64,000 nucleotides of DNA from Pseudomonadota bacterium (GTDB lineage: Bacteria > Pseudomonadota > Alphaproteobacteria > Sphingomonadales > Sphingomonadaceae). This document shows, piece after piece, positions 8,982 to 16,603 of the stretch. Each line of letters begins with the position of its first letter. The first letter of the stretch is position 1. The stretch is taken from positions 124,001-188,000 of the forward strand of contig JAEWZX010000013.1 of NCBI GenBank assembly GCA_023394965.1. The letters are read 5' to 3'. The translations under genes were made by a program, and so were the position numbers. Under the pieces are notes generated by a model. That model searched no databases. It saw nothing but the letters and a program-made list of their open reading frames with translations, and was not told the origin of the DNA.

Positions 8982-9596
8982 TTAAATCAAGCGGACCTGT
9001 TCCGGCCCCTGCACCGCTTCCAGCGCATCTCGCCACACAGATAAGGTTGCAGGAACCTGTCGTTCAAGGCTCAGCCGGTCGATTTCCGACACGATTTTCT
9101 CGATGGCAGCATAGCTGCGCTCCATCCGCGGGACGAGATAGGCAGGTGCGCCGTCCCCCAAGGCCAGGCCACGTTGCGCGGCATGATTGAGCATCAGATC
9201 AGCCGCCAGCGCGTCATCGGGCGGTCCGATTTCGAGCTGCAACGCAGCACCCATTCTGCTGCGCAGGTCGGGAAGAGTGATGGTCCAGCTTTCGCCGTTC
9301 ACCACAATCAGAAGGGGGAAACCGTCTTCCTGTGCGCGATTCCAACTATGGAAGATTTCGGTTTCATCCAGCCCTTCCACGCCATCGATAACACCGCCCG
9401 CATGTCTGTTCGCAAACCACCGCGCGAGGAGCGATTTACCCGACCTGGGTGGCCCATGCAGAATAGCCGTGCGGTAGGGCCAGGTCTCCGGTACGGAAAG
9501 CGCTTCTGCAACCGCGTGGTTGCCGGATCCGATTGCAATCGAAGCCGGATCTCTCGCACCTGCCGGAACCAGCGGAAGCGCAATTTGCGAAGCCAT
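8982..9596 (-). CDS. hdaA: DnaA-related regulatory inactivator HdaA
   Basis: 204-residue AAA+ protein lacking the DnaA DNA-binding domain. Walker A is GPPRSGKS at 48-55. The order of strands and the short C-terminal lid helices match Hda/HdaA, which with the sliding clamp stimulates ATP hydrolysis by DnaA after initiation. The N-terminus MASQIALPLVP contains QIALPL, consistent with the clamp-binding motif of the family. It lies 9 nt downstream of the DUF2066-like gene on the same strand; a purM-DUF2066-hda neighbourhood is also known in gammaproteobacteria. Confidence 0.88.
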   Translation of the reverse strand: MASQIALPLVPAGARDPASIAIGSGNHAVAEALSVPETWPYRTAILHGPPRSGKSLLARWFANRHAGGVIDGVEGLDETEIFHSWNRAQEDGFPLLIVVNGESWTITLPDLRSRMGAALQLEIGPPDDALAADLMLNHAAQRGLALGDGAPAYLVPRMERSYAAIEKIVSEIDRLSLERQVPATLSVWRDALEAVQGPEQVRLI

Positions 9597-9605
9597 CGTC
9601 GGGCC

Positions 9606-10874
9606 TCAGCGGCTGATGGAGAGCGCGTTACTGCCCTGGTTCACCGTGAAGCCACGCACACGCAGCGCATCGGCCAGTTGCGCGATCGACCCTGCATAGC
9701 TCACCGTCATCACCGAAGTGCCGCCGATGGCAGTGCTGCGAACACCGGTGCTGCGCACACCCGGCGCGCCACGCACTGCAGTGACAGCGGCATCGAACGC
9801 CGCTGCATCGGGCGTAGCAACCTGGACTGTGTAAAGCGCGACCGACCCTTCGGGTGGCGGCGTGCGGATCGGCGCTGCAGTTATTGCATCACCACTTTCG
9901 GCTGTCGGCTCGGCAGTTGCCGCTGCCCGATCCTGAGCGCGTACCGCGCGCCCAAGTTCCAGAAGGCGCTGAAGCGCGGGACTGAGATCGGGTGTACCCA
10001 CATTGAGTGTCGGGTCGGGCCGCAACGTACCATATGCTAGCGCGGCCTCGAACATGCGGTTGAAGCGTGCCACGGCACGGTTCAGCATCGCGGGCAATTC
10101 CTCAGGAGAGTCCGCTGTCATTTCGAAGCTGCCGAGAAATTCGTCATCCGGGCCAAATCTAGCCGTAAACGTCCCTTTGATCGGGCCGCCTGGGTATGTG
10201 TAACGCAGGTTGGCTATCGGGATGAGGACATCTGCTGCACCGAACTGATCCAGCGTGTTGCGCCACCAGGTTCGGCTGCGGCGTCCGGTCTGACCATATG
10301 TCAGCAACAGCGAATCGCCGCCCGCACCTGCCGGCCTGACATAATCTATCCGGCTCTGGCCAGCCTGATACTCTGCCCAGGCGCGCTGCCATGGATTGCG
10401 CTGCTCATAGATCATCTGGGTGCCCGCCGAAACGGTCACTGGCAATAACAGCATCGGCGCAGAACGAGTCGCTTCACCTTGCGAGCCGAGGTAACGCGAT
10501 GCGCGCTGACGATCGAAAACGACGCCTAGCGTGGCGATATACCGCTTCGGGCCGAGACGTTCACGCTCGATAACGATGGCCGATACGAGCCCTTCGATCT
10601 GCGAATCGCTGAGTTTGGGGCCGTCCAGGCGCTCCCATGCCTTGCGCTGTGCTTCTTCCCACGCCTTGGCCCTCGCTTCGGTCCCGCTGTCGGCACTCAC
10701 GTCCACTTCGATACCGGAAACCTGAATATCGCTGGTGGACGCGACCGGCGCGATGCCGCGCTCGCCGCCAACCTGCGCCCAAACGGCCACGCCCAGCGCG
10801 CAGAAAGCGGCCAGGGCAAGCGCCAGAAAGGCGGGGCGACGAAGGGCGGGCTGAAGGGTAATAGCTTGGCTCAT
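9606..10874 (-). CDS. DUF2066-like exported protein
   Basis: 422-residue protein with one N-terminal hydrophobic segment (about residues 14-33, ending VAVWAQ), so exported or membrane anchored. An internal part with EARAKAWEEAQRKAWERL, then a YIATLGVVFDRQRASRYL strand, resembles DUF2066 proteins. The C-terminal 80 residues look like a small alternating beta-alpha unit. ATG 10874 is chosen because the longer frame up to 11531 is antisense to purM. It sits between hdaA and divergent purM, the same context as DUF2066 genes elsewhere. The function is unknown, and the DUF2066 assignment is by resemblance and context. Confidence 0.7.
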   Translation of the reverse strand: MSQAITLQPALRRPAFLALALAAFCALGVAVWAQVGGERGIAPVASTSDIQVSGIEVDVSADSGTEARAKAWEEAQRKAWERLDGPKLSDSQIEGLVSAIVIERERLGPKRYIATLGVVFDRQRASRYLGSQGEATRSAPMLLLPVTVSAGTQMIYEQRNPWQRAWAEYQAGQSRIDYVRPAGAGGDSLLLTYGQTGRRSRTWWRNTLDQFGAADVLIPIANLRYTYPGGPIKGTFTARFGPDDEFLGSFEMTADSPEELPAMLNRAVARFNRMFEAALAYGTLRPDPTLNVGTPDLSPALQRLLELGRAVRAQDRAAATAEPTAESGDAITAAPIRTPPPEGSVALYTVQVATPDAAAFDAAVTAVRGAPGVRSTGVRSTAIGGTSVMTVSYAGSIAQLADALRVRGFTVNQGSNALSISR

Positions 10875-10943
10875 GGGGAAAACAGGGCGCCTTTTGCCCA
10901 AAGGCAACTGGAAATCCAAGCGCGAATGCGTAAGGCGGGTGTC

Positions 10944-12053
10944 ATGAGTGACGAACCGCGCCAGAACACCCCTTCCTACACCTACGAGCAAGCTGGTGTG
11001 TCGATCGAGGCGGGCAATGCTCTCGTCAAGGCTATCGGCCCGCTGGTCAAGGCCACCATGCGCCCTGGCGCAGATGGCGAAATCGGCGGCTTTGGCGGGT
11101 TTTTCGACCCCAAGGCGGCCGGTTACAAGGACCCCTTGCTGGTTGCCGGCAATGATGGCGTTGGCACCAAGCTGAAGTTGGCCATCGATAGCGGCAAACA
11201 TGACACGGTCGGTGTCGATCTGGTGGCGATGTGCGTCAACGATTTGATCGTTCAGGGTGCCGAACCGCTTTTCTTTCTCGATTATTTCGCGACCGGCAAG
11301 CTTGAGAACGGCGTGGCTGAGCGGGTCATCGCCGGGATAGCGGAAGGCTGCAAACAGGCTGGATGCGCGCTGATCGGCGGCGAAACCGCCGAAATGCCGG
11401 GGATGTATGCGGCAGGTGATTATGACCTTGCAGGCTTCTGCGTCGGCGCGGTGGAGCGCGGCGAACAGCTGACGGGGGAGCGTGTGGCGCCCGGCCACAT
11501 TCTTCTGGGCCTGGCAAGTTCCGGCGTACATTCAAACGGTTATTCGCTCGTTCGCCGGTTGGCGGAAGACAAGCTGTGGAAGCTCGACCGCCCGGCCCTG
11601 TTCGACCGGGACCGGCTGCTGATCGACACCTTGATGGAACCCACCCGGATTTACGTGAAGACGCTGTTGCCGCTGGTTCGGGATGGGTTGATCGATGCTA
11701 TGGCGCATATCACCGGCGGCGGTCTGCTGGAAAATATCCCGCGTGTCCTGCCTGCCGGGGCGCATGCCGAAGTGGATGCCGATGGCTGGGAGCAGCCGGG
11801 CCTCATGGCATTCCTTCAGGCGCAGGGAAATATCGAGCCTGCCGAGATGGCGCGGACCTTCAACTGCGGTGTCGGCATGGTGCTGGCGGTGGAAGCGGCG
11901 AATGTAGAAATCGTGCGCGATCGCCTTGAAAAGGCTGGTGAAACCGTGCTCGCAATTGGCCGCATCGTCGCGGGTGACAAGGGTTGCACAGTACAAGGTT
12001 CTGCCGGCACATGGTCCGCGCGCGAAGGCTGGTCGGCGACGCATAATGCCTGA
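10944..12053 (+). CDS. purM: Phosphoribosylformylglycinamidine cyclo-ligase (AIR synthetase)
   Basis: 369-residue cytoplasmic enzyme of de novo purine synthesis converting FGAM and ATP to AIR. Signatures are GGFGGFF, DPLLVAGNDGVGTKLKLA, VDLVAMCVNDLIVQGAEPLF and ALIGGETAEMPGMY. ATG 10944 lies after AAGGCGGGT; the in-frame extension to 10866 overlaps the divergent DUF2066-like gene and is not used. The 3' end overlaps the purN start by 8 nt, so the two steps are translationally linked. Confidence 0.97.
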   Translation: MSDEPRQNTPSYTYEQAGVSIEAGNALVKAIGPLVKATMRPGADGEIGGFGGFFDPKAAGYKDPLLVAGNDGVGTKLKLAIDSGKHDTVGVDLVAMCVNDLIVQGAEPLFFLDYFATGKLENGVAERVIAGIAEGCKQAGCALIGGETAEMPGMYAAGDYDLAGFCVGAVERGEQLTGERVAPGHILLGLASSGVHSNGYSLVRRLAEDKLWKLDRPALFDRDRLLIDTLMEPTRIYVKTLLPLVRDGLIDAMAHITGGGLLENIPRVLPAGAHAEVDADGWEQPGLMAFLQAQGNIEPAEMARTFNCGVGMVLAVEAANVEIVRDRLEKAGETVLAIGRIVAGDKGCTVQGSAGTWSAREGWSATHNA

Positions 12054-13011
12054 CAAGGCGCAGGTCGCCATCTTCGTGTCGGGGGCCGGGACGAACATGG
12101 CTGCGCTGCTTTATGCGAGCCGGTTGCCGGGCTGTCCGTATGAAATCTGCCTTGTAGCATCCAACGATCCGGAGGCCGGCGGCCTGGCGCTGGCGCAGGA
12201 CGAGAGGGTCCCGACCTATGCGCTGGCGCATCGGGGGATGAAACGCGTCGAGCACGATGCCGCGATGGAGCGGGCGGCGTTGGATGCTGGCGCACAATAT
12301 ATTGTTCTTGCTGGATATATGCGCATCCTGACGCCCGAATTCGTGCGGCGATGGGAAGGCAGGATGCTCAATATTCACCCGTCGCTGCTGCCCAAATATC
12401 CCGGGCTCGACACCCATGCGCGGGCTATTGCGGCGGGCGATTCGCATGCCGGGGCGAGCGTTCATCTGGTCACCGAAGAGCTGGATGCGGGTGAAGTGCT
12501 GGGCGTCATACGGGTCAAAATACATGTCAATCACACGTCCGATGCGCTCGCCGAACGGGTCAGAATCGCCGAACACCAGCTTTATCCGCGGGTGCTGGCC
12601 GATTACGTTTCGCGCGGCAGCGATCCGCAGTGGCTGCTGGGCCGGGTCCGCGAACTCGCACTGGCCCTGCCCCACACCCACGCGAAGGACAGCCATGGTT
12701 CGCCCGGCTTCCGGGTGGGGAGCGAAAAATCAGGCAGGTTCTTCGCCCATTTTTCCGACCGGCATCACGGGGCACCGCATATTTCGCTGCTGGTGAAATG
12801 TTCCAGCATAGATGAGCTGGAAAGCCTCGTCGAAGCGCAGCCGCAGGCTTATCACAAGCCCGCCTATTACGGGGCGAGCGGATGGATCGGCGTGATCCTG
12901 AACCGCCCCGGAGTGGACTGGGACAATGTGGCCGAATGGCTTCAGCGCAGCTGGCGCATGGCCGCCCCGAAAAGCGTCACAAAACTGATCGACGCGGCGG
13001 ACGCGTTTTAG
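12046..13011 (+). CDS. purN: GAR formyltransferase PurN fused to an MmcQ/YjbR domain
   Basis: 321-residue two-domain protein. Residues 1 to about 190 are phosphoribosylglycinamide formyltransferase, transferring formyl from 10-formyl-THF to GAR: VSGAGTNM near the N-terminus and catalytic Asn109, His111 (NIHPSLLPKYPG) and Asp147 (EELDAGEV). Residues about 195-318 resemble the MmcQ/YjbR family, a small double-wing fold usually encoded as a free-standing gene: VRELALALP, SPGFRVG, GAPHISLLVKC, KPAYYGASGWIGV, MAAPKS. There is no ATG, GTG or TTG at the junction, so the second domain is made only as a fusion. The start overlaps purM by 8 nt. The YjbR-like domain has no agreed function. Confidence 0.93.
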   Translation: MPDKAQVAIFVSGAGTNMAALLYASRLPGCPYEICLVASNDPEAGGLALAQDERVPTYALAHRGMKRVEHDAAMERAALDAGAQYIVLAGYMRILTPEFVRRWEGRMLNIHPSLLPKYPGLDTHARAIAAGDSHAGASVHLVTEELDAGEVLGVIRVKIHVNHTSDALAERVRIAEHQLYPRVLADYVSRGSDPQWLLGRVRELALALPHTHAKDSHGSPGFRVGSEKSGRFFAHFSDRHHGAPHISLLVKCSSIDELESLVEAQPQAYHKPAYYGASGWIGVILNRPGVDWDNVAEWLQRSWRMAAPKSVTKLIDAADAF

Positions 13012-13016
13012 CCGCA

Positions 13017-14213
13017 ATGGCCAGCCCGCCCCGCCCCCACCCGCTTGCCCGCGCGAAAGCCGCTCTGTGGGCCGACCGGGCAGTGCAGGCATTGTGGGAC
13101 CGGGACATCACCCCCAAACCGCCGCTGGACCCGGATTATCTGTGGTCGATCGGGAGCCGCGGGTTCGAAACGCAGGACGAATGCGCCGGGCGCAGCGCGG
13201 CGGAGGTCGAAGATTTCCGCATCCGTCTGGATCGCCTGTGCGCCGCCTTGCGTGAAGAGGCACAGCTGAGCGCGCTGGGCCACACCATGGCTTACGGCCA
13301 GCTGACATCCGCCATTCGCAAACGGCACGCGCTGGGCCGCACATGGCGCGAACGCCCGGATCTGGCCACGACCGAGATCGCCCCGCCGATCATCGTCGTC
13401 GGGCAGATGCGCGCCGGAACCACGCGTATGCACCGCCTGCTGGCTGCGGATCCGCGCCACACCGGCACCCGGTTCTGCAACAGCCATTACCCCGTGCCCG
13501 CCCGGCCCGATCTGCGGCCGCTGATGGCGGGTGCGGCGCTGGCCATCGCGCGGCGGATCAATCCCTGGATCGACACGCTGCACCCCTTCGGCGCGACGCG
13601 GATCGACGAGGAAATCGGCTGGTTGTCCGCTGCGCTATCGCCCGCCACTTTCGAAGCACAGTGGCACATTCCCGCCTTCGTCCAGTGGAGCGAGGCGCAT
13701 GACGCAGCCCCGGTTTATGCCGAATTCGCGCGCATCCTGCGCACCGATGCCGCAGCCATGGGCGATGCGGCGCGGCCACGGGTGCTGAAATGCCCGCAGT
13801 TTTCGGAAGACCTGCCGGCGCTGCTGGCGCAGTTTCCCGATGCGCGGCTGGTCGTGACCCATCGCGAGGGGCACGCCGTGCTGGACAGTTCGGTTTCGCT
13901 GGTCGCCAGCCAGATGGCATTCCAGAGCGAGCGCGCCGATCTGCCCACCATTCAGAGCGAATGGGCCCGCAAGCTGGTGCTGCGCGAAGGCCGGATGGAG
14001 CGCGCGCTGGCCCAGTTCACCGGCCCTGTCGCCAAAGTGGAATTCGACGCGCTGGGCGCGGACTGGCGCAAGGAAATCATCCGCGTCTATGCCGCGCTGA
14101 ATATCGAGCAGACCCCGGCCGCGCTGGCTGCGATAGAGCGCGAATACGAACGGTCGAGCAAAGGGGCGCACCGCGAACACCGGGCCCACATGGCCCGTTT
14201 CGCCCAAGCCTAG
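13017..14213 (+). CDS. Sulfotransferase family protein
   Basis: 398-residue soluble protein. PPIIVVGQMRAGTTRMHRLL (about 122-141) is the 5'-phosphosulfate-binding loop of PAPS-dependent sulfotransferases. LVVTHREGHAVLDSSVSLVA fits the 3'-phosphate-binding strand and helix. It belongs to the large bacterial sulfotransferase group with unknown acceptors; many sphingomonads carry several. The start 5 nt after the purN stop suggests read-through transcription from the pur operon. The gene is extremely GC-rich at third codon positions. The acceptor cannot be predicted. Confidence 0.85.
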   Translation: MASPPRPHPLARAKAALWADRAVQALWDRDITPKPPLDPDYLWSIGSRGFETQDECAGRSAAEVEDFRIRLDRLCAALREEAQLSALGHTMAYGQLTSAIRKRHALGRTWRERPDLATTEIAPPIIVVGQMRAGTTRMHRLLAADPRHTGTRFCNSHYPVPARPDLRPLMAGAALAIARRINPWIDTLHPFGATRIDEEIGWLSAALSPATFEAQWHIPAFVQWSEAHDAAPVYAEFARILRTDAAAMGDAARPRVLKCPQFSEDLPALLAQFPDARLVVTHREGHAVLDSSVSLVASQMAFQSERADLPTIQSEWARKLVLREGRMERALAQFTGPVAKVEFDALGADWRKEIIRVYAALNIEQTPAALAAIEREYERSSKGAHREHRAHMARFAQA

Positions 14214-14244
14214 AGCAGGTCTGGATCAGGGCCGGATACGACAA

Positions 14245-14272
14245 GGCCCCGCCGCATCGCTGCAACGGGGCC
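14245..14272. terminator. Possible convergent terminator between sulfotransferase and ndk
   Basis: 7-bp arms GGCCCCG / CGGGGCC with a 14-nt spacer in the gap between two convergent genes. There is no good T tract on either strand, so this is only a candidate. Confidence 0.35.
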
Positions 14273-14294
14273 GGTCATCATTCAGCCGAAAAAA

Positions 14295-14717
14295 TCAGCC
14301 GACGATTTCGTCTTCGTTGAAGAAGAAGTCGATTTCGATCTTGGCGTTTTCGTCGCTGTCCGAACCGTGGACCGAATTGGCTTCGATCGATTCGGCAAAT
14401 GCCTTGCGGATGGTGCCTTCATCGGCATCGGCCGGGTTGGTGGCGCCCATCACGTCGCGGTTGCGCTTCACGGCGTCTTCGCCTTCGAGCACCTGCACCA
14501 CGACCGGGCCGGAGATCATGAAGTCGACCAGTTCGCCGAAGAAGGGGCGTTCCTTGTGGACTGCGTAGAAGCCTTCGGCCTGTTCGCGGGTCATCTGGAT
14601 GCGCTTCGAAGCGACGACGCGCAGGCCGGCTTCTTCAAGCATCTTGGTGACGGCGCCGGTCAGATTGCGGCGGGTGGCATCGGGCTTGATGATCGAAAAG
14701 GTGCGGGTAACCGCCAT
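14295..14717 (-). CDS. ndk: Nucleoside diphosphate kinase
   Basis: 140-residue enzyme that equalises nucleoside triphosphate pools by phosphate transfer through a histidine. It begins MAVTRTFSIIKPDATRRN and carries the active-site His117 in NSVHGSDS. Length and sequence are typical. ATG 14717 has GAGGAA 6 nt upstream; the in-frame extension to 14798 crosses the GC palindrome and is not used. Confidence 0.97.
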   Translation of the reverse strand: MAVTRTFSIIKPDATRRNLTGAVTKMLEEAGLRVVASKRIQMTREQAEGFYAVHKERPFFGELVDFMISGPVVVQVLEGEDAVKRNRDVMGATNPADADEGTIRKAFAESIEANSVHGSDSDENAKIEIDFFFNEDEIVG

Positions 14718-14759
14718 GGGAAATTCCTCGAAGATTGATATGGGATGGGAGGGAGAGAA

Positions 14760-14794
14760 CTCGCGCGCGCCCCTAGCGCCCGCACGCGCGCGAG
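14760..14794. repeat. GC-only inverted repeat upstream of ndk
   Basis: Perfect 10-bp arms CTCGCGCGCG (14760-14769) and CGCGCGCGAG (14785-14794) with a 15-nt loop. It lies 43 nt upstream of the ndk start and 42 nt after the stop of the upstream lipoprotein gene. It could be a terminator without a T tract or a structured leader of ndk. Confidence 0.6.
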
Positions 14795-14835
14795 GCAAGA
14801 TGCCATGCGTGCGCGCAAGTCTTCCCCAGCCGTTT

Positions 14836-15318
14836 CTATTGCTTGGGTTTACTGCCTGACGAAACTCTCATTTCTTTGGCAGTAACGGAGAGGATGACGT
14901 CAACGGCATCCGAAACCGTTTCGGTGCTTAACGACAGGGTCCGTCCATCGGAAGATTCGCCGGTCAGCATCTGTCCATTGTCCACCTTGATATCCATGGT
15001 GATCTTGAACCCCGCGGCTGTGGCCTGCTTGCGATAGAAATCGACTATCTGATCGAACGGGTCCTTGCTTTCGAACGTGATGACGTGACTGGCTGCCTCA
15101 TCGGTTCCCATGGTAGTATTGGTGACTTCCATCGCCCCGGGATAGGCTGAAAACCCTTCGGGCCAGGCAGCATCCCTGCCGCTCGTTTCGCTGATCGTGA
15201 AGGTTTCACCATCCTCGTTGGTGATGCTGATCTCCTCGCCATCGGCGGTGGTGTCATCCTTGTTGCTGCCGCAGGCGGCAAGCAAGCCAAGGAGGGCGGT
15301 GGTGGCAATTATGCGCAT
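14836..15318 (-). CDS. Lipoprotein of unknown function, paralogue of the next gene upstream
   Basis: 160-residue predicted lipoprotein: lipobox LLAAC with the modified Cys near residue 16, followed by an acidic linker. The conserved core reads WPEGFSAYPGAMEVTN, then FESKDPFDQIVDFYRKQATA and a C-terminal strand region. The gene at 15510-16055 has the same arrangement. ATG 15318 is chosen over an in-frame TTG at 15324 because AGGAG lies 8 nt upstream. No function is recognised. The Asp at +2 or +3 that would signal inner-membrane retention is absent (CGSN), so outer-membrane sorting is possible. Confidence 0.75.
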   Translation of the reverse strand: MRIIATTALLGLLAACGSNKDDTTADGEEISITNEDGETFTISETSGRDAAWPEGFSAYPGAMEVTNTTMGTDEAASHVITFESKDPFDQIVDFYRKQATAAGFKITMDIKVDNGQMLTGESSDGRTLSLSTETVSDAVDVILSVTAKEMRVSSGSKPKQ

Positions 15319-15509
15319 GTTCAAATCTCCTTTCGGGCGCGCGCTAGCAAGTCACCGCCCCCGCCTCCACTTCCGCTTGCCCCGTTTCCAGAAGAAATTC
15401 CGGCCATCGTTGCGCACCGGGAGAGCGCGCCAGCATGCATGCTGCCGCGCCTTTTCTGGTGATCGAAGGATGGGACTGCCCCTGCGCTCCAGTGGCGACC
15501 GGGCAGGTG

Positions 15510-16055
15510 TTACTTCAGACCTTGCCCGATGGACAATTGCGCCCGCGTGATCTTTTCGTCACGTGTCGCGGTAAGCGAAAAGCTGGTGCCGGACTGGTTC
15601 TGCCCGCCGATCATCGTCATCGGGCCGGTCTGCAGCGATGTCGCCACATCGATACCCAGCGCTTCGGCCTGATTGCGGTAATAAGTCACCACTTTATCCA
15701 GATCCGCATCGGTTTCCAGATTGAGCAGGACCAGCAGCCCGTCCGCCTGTTCCACCCGCGTATTGTGAGCGATCTTCGCCCCCGGATAGACGGTGAACCC
15801 GGCGGGCAGGCGAACCGGCACCTTTTCGCCCGATCGCATCGTGGTGGTTCTGCCCTGATCATCGGTGAAGCGCGCCCGGGTTTCCCCAGTTTCTTCATCG
15901 ATATCGTAGGAACCGCGCGATTGCGCGCCATCCGGCGTGGCTTCGGTTGCGGCATCGCTGGCCGGGGCATCATCGCCTTGCTTGCTGCACGCAGAGATCG
16001 CGCAGGCTGCAAATGCCACGGCGGCCAGACGGGTGAAGGGAGAACGTGGGTTCAT
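15510..16055 (-). CDS. Lipoprotein of unknown function, tandem paralogue
   Basis: 181-residue predicted lipoprotein with lipobox ISAC. An acidic, Ala-rich linker precedes a core with LPAGFTVYPGAKIAHNTRV and LDKVVTYYRNQAEALGIDV, matching the paralogue at 14836-15318 in order and spacing. Both look like a small alpha/beta domain. ATG 16055 is used; an in-frame extension to 16205 overlaps holC and is rejected. It lies 34 nt after the holC stop on the same strand, possibly in one transcript. Function unknown. Confidence 0.72.
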   Translation of the reverse strand: MNPRSPFTRLAAVAFAACAISACSKQGDDAPASDAATEATPDGAQSRGSYDIDEETGETRARFTDDQGRTTTMRSGEKVPVRLPAGFTVYPGAKIAHNTRVEQADGLLVLLNLETDADLDKVVTYYRNQAEALGIDVATSLQTGPMTMIGGQNQSGTSFSLTATRDEKITRAQLSIGQGLK

Positions 16056-16089
16056 CACCAATCGATGCACAAGCGGCGCAAGAGTTCCG

Positions 16090-16539
16090 TCAGCGGCCTT
16101 CGCGCCAGCTGCCGTTTTCATCCTGCTTGTTAATCCGGTTGTCGATCCCCTCGTCCCCCGCGAACCGCCGCCACAGATCGGCGGCGGCATCGCGTTGCCC
16201 GGCATCGAACATCAGCAGCACCCGGTCGAAAGCCAGCGCTTCGTCCCGCCACCGGCCATCCGCCAGCATCGCAATGCGCGCCTCGTTCGGGGCTTCGCAG
16301 CCCGCGGACAGCAGGATCGGCTGGCGCGCATCGTGCGGGCCACCGGCCACGCCATTGGCCAGAAAAGTGGCCCCGCCCTGTTCCCACAGGACCTTCGACA
16401 GATGGGCGCGCTGGGTTTCATCATCGCTGACGACGACCAGCCGTTCGCCCGCCTGCAATACCTTGCGGGCGAGCCTGGCCACGGTCACATCCACCGGGTC
16501 ACGGCTGAGCTGGTAGAAATCGACCCGGGTCTGGCTCAT
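16090..16539 (-). CDS. holC: DNA polymerase III chi subunit
   Basis: 149-residue protein beginning MSQTRVDFYQLSRDPVDVTV. It has ERLVVVSDDETQRAHLSKVL and the stretch RWRDEALAFDRVLLMFDAG, characteristic of HolC. Chi links the clamp-loader complex to single-stranded DNA-binding protein. It lies directly downstream of pepA on the same strand; pepA-holC is a widespread gene pair. Length is typical for alphaproteobacteria. Confidence 0.9.
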   Translation of the reverse strand: MSQTRVDFYQLSRDPVDVTVARLARKVLQAGERLVVVSDDETQRAHLSKVLWEQGGATFLANGVAGGPHDARQPILLSAGCEAPNEARIAMLADGRWRDEALAFDRVLLMFDAGQRDAAADLWRRFAGDEGIDNRINKQDENGSWREGR

Positions 16540-16603
16540 GTCTGTCCTATCGGTGCGGCCTGCAGCCGCACCCTGTGTTCAACGATGGCGGATGGCGCGC
16601 GCC

